Below are positions 1-4,279 of a DNA stretch of 5,386 nt, in pieces. The notes under the pieces were generated by a model. It was not told where the DNA came from and made no database searches. It saw only the letters and a list, made by a program, of their open reading frames with translations. Made by a program: the position numbers and the translations under genes. This stretch comes from Gammaproteobacteria bacterium (GTDB lineage Bacteria; Pseudomonadota; Gammaproteobacteria; S012-40): contig JAOUGF010000188.1 of NCBI GenBank assembly GCA_029857925.1, positions 1-5,386 on the forward strand, read 5' to 3'. Each line of letters starts with the position of its first letter. Positions within the stretch are counted from its first letter, which is position 1.

Positions 1-47
1 GTCGCGGTTTCATTTTCTAGATCTAAGGTATACGGTTTATCCACCAT
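1..47 (-). CDS. tsaE: TsaE, tRNA t6A biosynthesis ATPase (N-terminal 15 codons only)
   Basis: The reading frame starts inside the end of nnr and leaves the window at its left edge. The visible peptide is MVDKPYTLDLENETA. The stretch YTLDLENETA fits the N-terminus of TsaE, which usually reads like a short beta strand followed by 'xxExAT' before the P-loop, which lies outside the window. TsaE is the ATPase partner of TsaB and TsaD in making threonylcarbamoyladenosine at position 37 of tRNAs. The start overlaps the nnr stop by 11 bases, which implies translational coupling. A purine run AAGGGGG (51-57) precedes it. The ATG at 47 is only 3 bases from that run and the GTG at 44 is 6 bases away, so the GTG could be the true start. 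The assignment rests on a short peptide plus the conserved nnr-tsaE order. Confidence 0.75.
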   Translation of the reverse strand, partial: MVDKPYTLDLENETA

Positions 48-1527
48 TCGCCCCCTTGCGTATCCACGGCAATAAATCGCCCGCCGCCAAGCCGATCTCG
101 CCGTCTTGTTGCGCCGCGCGATCACCGGCATGCGCGTGTAGATAGACGGCGCGCGCAACGACGTCAAATAGATCTTCTGTCGAATGCGAAAATTGCGCGA
201 TGCATCCGGCGATCACACCGGTTAACACGTCACCCATCCCCGCCGTCGCCATCCCGGGATTGCCCGCGTTACACACGCGTATGCGCGCACCTGGCGCGCA
301 CACTAAACTTCCCGCGCCTTTGAGTACGCAAATGCCTCCGTAGGCCTCTTGCAGCGCAACGACCGCCGCGTAACGATCACGTTGCACTTCCGATACTGTG
401 GTGTTTAATAAGCGCGCGGCCTCACCCGGATGCGGTGTGAGCACCCAATCGTCGCGCTGCACGGCATTGTGGGCCAGCCAATTTAATCCATCGGCATCGA
501 CTACTAATGGCTTAGACGTGTCAATGACCCGCCCCCAGATCGCGCGTCCCCACGCACCCTGCCCAAGGCCCGGGCCTACGCCAACGACGGTTGCACGAGA
601 TAAAAGTGCGTTCAAAGCTGCGACATCGTCTATGCCATGACACATCAATTCAGGTTGCACCGTCCATGCGTGCGCCGCATTCGCAGGATGCGTGGCGACG
701 CTGACCAAGCCTGCACCTACGCGCAGTGCCGCGCGCGCCGCGAGCAGGGCCGCCCCGCCCATGCCCGGCTGGCCGCCGCAGATCAACACATGCCCAAAAT
801 CACCCTTATGCGCTGAACGTAGGCGATTTTGTACCTTACCGGGGACATCACAGAGACGCGAAACGTCGCACGTAACTTTCTGATACACTTCTGCGGGAAC
901 ACTCAAATCATCGAACAGGATATCCCCTGCATGGTCGCGCCCTAGTCCTGTAAATAATCCCCGTTTCAGCCCGATAAAGCTCACCGTCGCGTGCGCGCGC
1001 ACCGCAACACCGTTGACCATACCGCTGTCGGCGTCCAAACCGGATGGAATATCAACCGCAAGCACCGGACACGCGGCGTGATTGATGGCGATGATCGCCT
1101 CTCGCCACGGCGTTGTGATTTCTCCGCGCATGCCTATACCCAGCACGGCGTCCACGATAACGTCTGCGGTGGGGGGCGCATACGCTGTTTGCCAAGCGCG
1201 CATAGACACACTTGCGCGCACCGCGGCGTTAAACATCATCAGCGCATCGCCTCCTATGCGCGCGCGCTCCCCCACCTGTATCACTTCAACATCCAAGCCT
1301 TGCGTCAGCAATAGACGCGCGATGACAAATCCGTCGCCGCCATTATTGCCCGTGCCGCACCAAATCTGTATGCGACGCGCGGTCGGCCAACGTTCACGCA
1401 GATGGCGCACCACCGCCTCCCCGGCCCGCGTCATAAGATGATCTCCCGGAATGCCGGATGCAATGGCGGCGAGGTCCAAAGCGCGTACCTGCGCCGCGGT
1501 ATATAGCATTAGTGGCAAATTTGACAT
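37..1527 (-). CDS. nnr: Bifunctional NAD(P)H-hydrate epimerase / ADP-dependent NAD(P)H-hydrate dehydratase
   Basis: This cytosolic metabolite-repair enzyme restores NAD(P)H that has become hydrated: the N-terminal half epimerises R- and S-NAD(P)HX and the C-terminal half dehydrates S-NAD(P)HX using ADP. Numbered from the ATG at 1527 (496 aa, normal for the fused form), the NnrE (YjeF N-terminal) domain shows GTGNNGGDG at 58-66, DAVLGIG at 126-132 and DIPSG at 159-163. The ribokinase-like NnrD domain begins near HKGDFGHV (240-247), followed by DADG (about 344-347), TPHPGEAARLL (364-374), LKGAG (402-406) and the GMGD motif with its catalytic-type Asp near 433. The frame is open upstream to an ATG at 1563, but those 12 residues are not family-like. 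The ATG at 1527 sits at the predicted transcription start and lacks a Shine-Dalgarno sequence; the ATG at 1509 is a further alternative. It ends by overlapping tsaE. Confidence 0.96.
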   Translation of the reverse strand: MSNLPLMLYTAAQVRALDLAAIASGIPGDHLMTRAGEAVVRHLRERWPTARRIQIWCGTGNNGGDGFVIARLLLTQGLDVEVIQVGERARIGGDALMMFNAAVRASVSMRAWQTAYAPPTADVIVDAVLGIGMRGEITTPWREAIIAINHAACPVLAVDIPSGLDADSGMVNGVAVRAHATVSFIGLKRGLFTGLGRDHAGDILFDDLSVPAEVYQKVTCDVSRLCDVPGKVQNRLRSAHKGDFGHVLICGGQPGMGGAALLAARAALRVGAGLVSVATHPANAAHAWTVQPELMCHGIDDVAALNALLSRATVVGVGPGLGQGAWGRAIWGRVIDTSKPLVVDADGLNWLAHNAVQRDDWVLTPHPGEAARLLNTTVSEVQRDRYAAVVALQEAYGGICVLKGAGSLVCAPGARIRVCNAGNPGMATAGMGDVLTGVIAGCIAQFSHSTEDLFDVVARAVYLHAHAGDRAAQQDGEIGLAAGDLLPWIRKGANGG

Positions 1528-1529
1528 AG

Positions 1530-1538
1530 TGCTATCAT
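1530..1538 (+). promoter_or_regulatory. Predicted extended -10 promoter of queG
   Basis: On the plus strand TG-C-TATCAT forms an extended -10 element (TGn plus 5 of 6 to TATAAT). There is no good -35 at 16-18 bases, which extended -10 promoters tolerate. The start site would be near 1545, giving a leader of about 27 bases before queG. It is the same DNA, shifted by one base, as the -10 of nnr on the other strand. Confidence 0.42.
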
Positions 1539-1562
1539 AAGCCCTCGCCCCTTCGCCGTCCA
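1534..1562 (-). promoter_or_regulatory. Predicted sigma-70 promoter of nnr
   Basis: Read on the minus strand, TGGACG (1557-1562, 4 of 6 to TTGACA) is separated by 17 bases from TATGAT (1534-1539, 5 of 6 to TATAAT). Transcription would start about 6-7 bases further on, at or next to the ATG at 1527. The nnr message could then be leaderless or nearly so, which fits the missing Shine-Dalgarno sequence. This is prediction from sequence only. Confidence 0.5.
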
Positions 1563-1571
1563 CGCACTGCT

Positions 1572-2642
1572 ATGGATCTAAACCACCTCGCCACGCAAAT
1601 AAAATCATGGGGCCAGGCCTTGGGATTTGCTCACGTTGGCATCAGCGATATCGACCTGACGCAGGCTGAGACCTATCTTGCACAATGGTTAGCGGACGGA
1701 CTGCACGGCGATTTGGACTATATGCACAAACACGGCACCCGCCGCACGCGCCCGCAAGAACTGGTGCCGGGTACGCTGCGTGTGATTTCGGTGCAAATGG
1801 ATTATTTTCCTGAGGCGGCCGCGGACGCGTGGCACATCATTAACGATTCCGATCGTGCGTATATCGCGCGCTACGCGCTGGGACGGGATTATCACAAGAC
1901 CTTGCGTCAACGCTTGCATAAACTCGCGCAACACATTGAAACAGAGATCGGACCGCGCGGTTATCGTGTGTTCGTCGATAGCGCGCCGGTGATGGAGCGC
2001 GCGCTGGGGGAAAAGGCCGGATCGGGATGGATAGGCAAACATACCAATCTGATTAATAAGCAACGCGGTTCGTGGTTTTTTTTAGGCGAAATCTACGTTG
2101 ATATCGCGCTGCCACCGGATGCACCTGCGCGCAATCATTGCGGTTCCTGCACGCGCTGTATCGATATTTGCCCGACACAGGCGATCATTGCCCCCTACCG
2201 TTTGGATGCGCGACGTTGCATCGCCTATTTAACGATCGAAAACAAAGGCGCAATACCGATGGAATTCCGCGCCGCAATCGGTAATCGCATCTTCGGCTGC
2301 GATGATTGTCAACTCGTGTGCCCCTGGAATCGCTTTGCAACCCCCACCCGTGAACGGGATTTTGCACCTCGCCACGGTTTGGATCACGTGCGTTTGATCG
2401 AACTATTCGCGTGGACTGAAACCGAATTTCTCGCTTATACCGAAGGCTCTCCATTGCGTCGCGTGGGCTACATTGGCTGGCTGCGCAATCTCGCCGTCGC
2501 GCTGGGTAACGCGTCGCCCCATGCGGATGCACTCACCCTTTTAAATCAACGATTGCCCACCAGCACGCCTATGCTTGCCGAACACATACACTGGGCGTTA
2601 CAAAAACTTACAAATCCCCGTCCCGCTAGCTCCGTTAAATAA
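1572..2642 (+). CDS. queG: Epoxyqueuosine reductase
   Basis: QueG performs the last step of queuosine synthesis, reducing epoxyqueuosine to queuosine at the wobble base of tRNAs with GUN anticodons. It is a cytosolic cobalamin and iron-sulfur enzyme. The 356-aa protein is near the usual size. The cobalamin-binding reductase domain fills about 1-180, with the expected catalytic-type Asp in FVDSAPVMER (D136) and the family block EKAGSGWIGKHTNL (147-160). Ligands for two [4Fe-4S] clusters are C190, C193, C196 and C200 (CGSCTRCIDICP), then C216, and C243, C246 and C250 (CDDCQLVCPWN). A helical C-terminal part (about 275-340) carries the typical SPLRRVGYIGWLRNLAVALGN. The start agrees with E. coli QueG (LDLNQLAQKIKQWG). 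There is no clear Shine-Dalgarno sequence upstream. The gene is divergent from nnr, as in E. coli. Confidence 0.97.
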   Translation: MDLNHLATQIKSWGQALGFAHVGISDIDLTQAETYLAQWLADGLHGDLDYMHKHGTRRTRPQELVPGTLRVISVQMDYFPEAAADAWHIINDSDRAYIARYALGRDYHKTLRQRLHKLAQHIETEIGPRGYRVFVDSAPVMERALGEKAGSGWIGKHTNLINKQRGSWFFLGEIYVDIALPPDAPARNHCGSCTRCIDICPTQAIIAPYRLDARRCIAYLTIENKGAIPMEFRAAIGNRIFGCDDCQLVCPWNRFATPTRERDFAPRHGLDHVRLIELFAWTETEFLAYTEGSPLRRVGYIGWLRNLAVALGNASPHADALTLLNQRLPTSTPMLAEHIHWALQKLTNPRPASSVK

Positions 2643-2716
2643 GGCCAATTGTGAATAATTTCTTGTAGCCCTAACCTAATGATCCGGTCAGTCCGAGTCA
2701 CAGACGATATACTGAA

Positions 2717-2733
2717 CCTTGCTTGTAGCAAGG
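2717..2733. other. Perfect 7-bp hairpin downstream of queG
   Basis: CCTTGCT (2717-2723) and AGCAAGG (2727-2733) are perfect complements around a TGT loop. No T-run follows on either strand, so an intrinsic terminator is unlikely. It may help protect the queG 3' end. The function is unknown. Confidence 0.45.
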
Positions 2734-2753
2734 TGATATGCATTGCAACTGAA

Positions 2754-2766
2754 GCATTTTGAATGC
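2754..2766. other. Short hairpin GCATT-TTG-AATGC
   Basis: This is a perfect 5-bp inverted repeat, followed directly by a weaker one (GCGA 2765-2768 with TCGC 2777-2780). Both are short enough to be chance. I list them because they cluster with the 2717 hairpin in non-coding DNA. Confidence 0.25.
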
Positions 2767-2909
2767 GATTTCTCAGTCGCCTGAAAATTCTAAGGACAAT
2801 TGAGGCGTATGCCCCCAGCATTTAACGGTTTTACCGGCCATCGCAGGTATTTTATGCGCGCCGCCACGTCGTCTGCAGCGCCATAAATAAATGACATGAT
2901 TAGACTTTA

Positions 2910-2997
2910 GGGTACCTCTAAAAATCCGCTGAGCGGCGCATCGCGTCGTTGAAAAGGGTCGAAAAATGCTCATTTACTCCGTGTAAACTGCGCTTTT
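2910..2997. repeat. IS-end-like repeat with imperfect hairpin, cut by the prophage
   Basis: GGGTACCTCTAAAAATC (2910-2926) looks like the outer inverted repeat of insertion sequences; from memory I would place it near the IS5 superfamily, without proof. It is preceded by TTAG (2907-2910, overlapping its first G), which fits a YTAR target site. Next come the small palindrome CCGCT-G-AGCGG (2926-2936) and an imperfect hairpin. In that hairpin AAAAATGCTCATTTAC (2962-2977) faces GTAAACTGCGCTTTTT (2983-2998) around a 5-base loop. I find no matching opposite end and no transposase in the window. The repeat stops where the prophage-like end begins, so it may be an IS fragment or a dispersed non-coding repeat into which the phage inserted. 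Confidence 0.4.
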
Positions 2998-3005
2998 TGT
3001 GGGGT

Positions 3006-3026
3006 GACGTTAGAAATGCGACAACC
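3006..3026 (+). repeat. Mu-end transposase-binding-like repeat, outer copy
   Basis: This copy contains GAAATGCGACAA. It matches the inner copy (3099-3119) at 16 of 18 positions over ACxTTxxAAATGCGACAA. The form resembles MuA sites, which carry a GAAAxxCGAAAA-type core. The CGA of the core begins 22 bases into the element when the end is set at T2998, which is the spacing I recall for Mu L1 and R1. The orientation, pointing inward, is also right. Confidence 0.6.
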
Positions 3027-3098
3027 AAACTATCCCCTAATATCTATTTTTTCAACAATGAAACAACAGGTTAGACAAAAAAACGCCGATTTCAAATT

Positions 3099-3119
3099 TA
3101 CATTGAAAATGCGACAAAA
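3099..3119 (+). repeat. Mu-end transposase-binding-like repeat, inner copy
   Basis: ACATTGAAAATGCGACAAAA is the second copy, in the same orientation as the outer copy and exactly 93 bases inward, about nine helical turns. From memory it is strikingly close to the Mu L3 site (CATTGAAAATACGAAAAAC). A degenerate third copy may lie at 3052-3072 (CAATGAAACAACAGG), but I would not insist on it. Confidence 0.58.
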
Positions 3120-3121
3120 TC

Positions 3122-3173
3122 TAGCAAATAATTAAAATTACCGGCAATAAAACTCTCAATACTGGCAAAAAAA
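3122..3173 (+). repeat. Three phased GCAA/A-rich repeats inside the prophage end
   Basis: TAGCAAATAA (3122-3131), CGGCAATAAA (3142-3151) and TGGCAAAAAA (3163-3172) recur every 20-21 bases, i.e. two helical turns. The last two match over TAC[CT]GGCAA[AT]AAAA (3139-3152 and 3160-3173). They lie between the inner transposase-like site and the methyltransferase stop. They could be intrinsically bent DNA or protein-binding sites. Function unknown. Confidence 0.35.
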
Positions 3174-3221
3174 GTACCCGCGATTACCATTGACACGGCG
3201 CGCGCGGGCGTGCCAGAGGGG

Positions 3222-3992
3222 TCACCAAGATCGGATAATGAGCTCCTTGGCGGCCTTTCGGTGCTCGCGGCTGCCACCCACGGTGTAGTTGATGTCGACC
3301 GTCGTGACGTTGAACTCGGCGAAGAGATCACGAACATCTGGATGGTCGTTGAGGGTTATCATAATCTTGCCCTTAATCCCGCGCGCGGTGGCCGCAAGGG
3401 CCTCGTACTGATCCCATCCAAATTCGACTCCGTAGCCTTCGGTCTGCCAATAGGGCGGATCGGCGAAAAAGAAGGTGTAGTCGCGGTCGTATTTGCTGAC
3501 GCATCGTGCCCAATCCAGGTGCTCGATATAGACACGCGCTAGGCGTAGGTGCGCGGCGCTTAGATCATCCTCTATGCGCAGCAAGTTAAACCTCGGCGGC
3601 GTGCTAGGCGCCGTGCCGAAAGTGCGTGATTCAACTTTACCGCCAAAGGCCATTTTTTGAAGGTAGAAAAAACGGGCCGCTTTCTGGATGTCCGTTAAGG
3701 TTTCCGGTGGCGTGATTTTGGCCCATTCGTACATTTCCCGGCTGATCAATGCACGCTTGAATTCCTTGTGAAACTCTTCCAAGTGGTATCGGATGACTCG
3801 ATACAGGTTAACCACATCGCCGTTAATGTCGTTAATCACTTCCACGTCGGCGGGAGGGCGGGCGAAAAACAGCGCTGCGGCGCCACAAAATAGCTCCACA
3901 TAGCATTTATGGTCAGGAAATAAGGGTAGTAAATGCTTTGCGAGGCGGCGCTTTCCGCCAATCCACGGGATTACGGGTACATTCTTGGCCAT
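3222..3992 (-). CDS. Orphan phage-type DNA adenine N6-methyltransferase (Dam/D12 class)
   Basis: This enzyme transfers a methyl group from S-adenosylmethionine to adenine N6 in a specific DNA sequence. The 256-aa protein shows the class-alpha order of motifs: motif X PWIGGKRRLA (9-18), motif I VELFCGAAALFFA (32-44), NDIN (54-57, motif II-like), a variable target-recognition region (about 60-165) and catalytic motif IV DPPYW (178-182). IKGKIMITLND (206-216) follows the catalytic motif. It is slightly shorter than E. coli Dam (278 aa). The target sequence cannot be read from the protein; GATC is possible but unproven. No restriction endonuclease lies nearby, so it is an orphan enzyme, probably protecting phage DNA from host restriction. 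It occupies the place of the mom module beside a Mu end. A strong Shine-Dalgarno sequence precedes the ATG. Confidence 0.93.
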   Translation of the reverse strand: MAKNVPVIPWIGGKRRLAKHLLPLFPDHKCYVELFCGAAALFFARPPADVEVINDINGDVVNLYRVIRYHLEEFHKEFKRALISREMYEWAKITPPETLTDIQKAARFFYLQKMAFGGKVESRTFGTAPSTPPRFNLLRIEDDLSAAHLRLARVYIEHLDWARCVSKYDRDYTFFFADPPYWQTEGYGVEFGWDQYEALAATARGIKGKIMITLNDHPDVRDLFAEFNVTTVDINYTVGGSREHRKAAKELIIRSW

Positions 3993-3996
3993 AGAG

Positions 3997-4003
3997 CCTC
4001 CTT
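3997..4003 (-). promoter_or_regulatory. Strong ribosome binding site of the methyltransferase
   Basis: AAGGAGG on the minus strand, 4 bases before the ATG at 3992, is a near-perfect Shine-Dalgarno sequence and fixes the start. It contrasts with queG and nnr, which have none. Confidence 0.85.
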
Positions 4004-4022
4004 GGTTATTGCTCTTTATGTT

Positions 4023-4139
4023 AGGCTTGTCCTGCCGTGTGCACGGTGGGGAAGCCTTGGTTGGCTCACAGGGTACTACCTGTGGGTTGGCGGCTTGGGC
4101 AGGTGCGTCAACACCCGCTTGGGTCGCTTCCTCTTTTTT
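4023..4139 (+). ncRNA. Candidate structured RNA: three consecutive hairpins then T6
   Basis: On the plus strand, hairpin A (4023-4057) has stems AGGCTT/AAGCCT, TCC/GGG and CCGT/ACGG. Hairpin B (4065-4086) has 8 pairs around GTACTA, including CACAGG/CCTGTG. Hairpin C (4099-4118) has GC plus GGTG paired with CACC plus GC around CGTCAA. A run of six T follows at 4134-4139. GCTTGGG is repeated directly at 4093-4099 and 4117-4123. The plus strand is G- and T-rich and G-T pairs extend two stems, so I favour the plus strand, but the repeats could equally fold in a minus-strand message between gpF and the methyltransferase. No known RNA family was recognised. Confidence 0.3.
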
Positions 4140-4150
4140 ACCTTTAGAAC

Positions 4151-4178
4151 TCGACTACGTGCGCCGTTGTCCTATAAT
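4151..4178 (+). promoter_or_regulatory. Candidate sigma-70 promoter, plus strand
   Basis: A perfect TATAAT (4173-4178) follows TCGACT (4151-4156, 4 of 6 to TTGACA) at a 16-base spacing. Transcription would begin near 4185, at the first bases of the long inverted repeat 4183-4275, and would run antisense to the end of the gpF-like gene. No plus-strand gene follows. Confidence 0.38.
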
Positions 4179-4182
4179 GTAA

Positions 4183-4275
4183 GGAACGTCTTGGCAACCG
4201 GGAAATCGCACGTCCGGTTGGGTGGCCCAATAGGGCGACTCTTACGGGGAGGGTGGCGTACCCCCTAGACGTTCC
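4183..4275. repeat. 93-bp element bounded by a 12-bp inverted repeat, with internal hairpins
   Basis: GGAACGTCTTGG (4183-4194) and its counterpart CCTAGACGTTCC (4264-4275) pair at 11 of 12 positions, the first nine without fault. Enclosed are CAACCGG/CCGGTTG (4195-4201 with 4214-4220), GCCC-AATA-GGGC (4225-4236) and GGGT-GGCGT-ACCC (4251-4263). The fold is a closed multibranch shape like that of many structured RNAs. TATAAT occurs on both sides in direct orientation (4173-4178 and 4281-4286), 4 and 5 bases from the inverted repeat. The element could be a small inserted unit with a 6-bp duplication, or an RNA gene. The right TATAAT overlaps the stop codon of the gpF-like gene. Confidence 0.45.
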
Positions 4276-4279
4276 CCCT

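Larger units (their letters stand above)
2643..2909. other. Intergenic region downstream of queG, no gene recognised
   Basis: About 270 bases follow the queG stop without a convincing coding frame on either strand. Codon usage is unlike the neighbours and every open frame is short. It contains small hairpins (annotated separately at 2717-2733 and 2754-2766). I see no textbook terminator directly after queG. The left edge of an IS-like repeat begins near 2910. Confidence 0.6.

Noticed and set aside
1521..1526. Perfect TTGACA on the plus strand inside the nnr start
   Set aside because: No -10 lies at a usable distance; the TATCAT at 1533 is only 6 bases away. The queG promoter call uses the extended -10 instead.
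2763..2825. Plus-strand 20-codon frame (MRFLSRLKILR...) downstream of queG
   Set aside because: It is too short, has no ribosome binding site, overlaps hairpin sequence, and frames of this length arise by chance.
3098..3190. Minus-strand 30-codon hydrophobic frame (MVIAGTFFASIESF...) after the methyltransferase
   Set aside because: It has no Shine-Dalgarno sequence, and its end is encoded by the inner Mu-end-like repeat, so the composition is explained by AT-rich terminal DNA rather than a gene.
3194..3211. GC-rich inverted repeat CACG...CGTG after the methyltransferase as an intrinsic terminator
   Set aside because: The stem is short and there is no T-run after it on the minus strand.
4195..4220. 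Resemblance of GAAATCGCACGTCCGGTT to group II intron domain V
   Set aside because: The usual lower strand and bulge of domain V are not formed, there is no reverse transcriptase, and no intron boundary pair is visible. The similarity may be chance.
3933..4268. Plus-strand open frames across the methyltransferase start and the gap before gpF
   Set aside because: They have no protein-like motifs, cross the inverted repeats, and lie antisense to the well-supported methyltransferase start.
4023..4275. Possible omega/HEARO-type guide RNA of an IscB- or TnpB-like system
   Set aside because: No IscB, IsrB or TnpB frame is adjacent on either strand, and I could not match the hairpins to a remembered consensus. 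It is kept only as an unclassified structured region.
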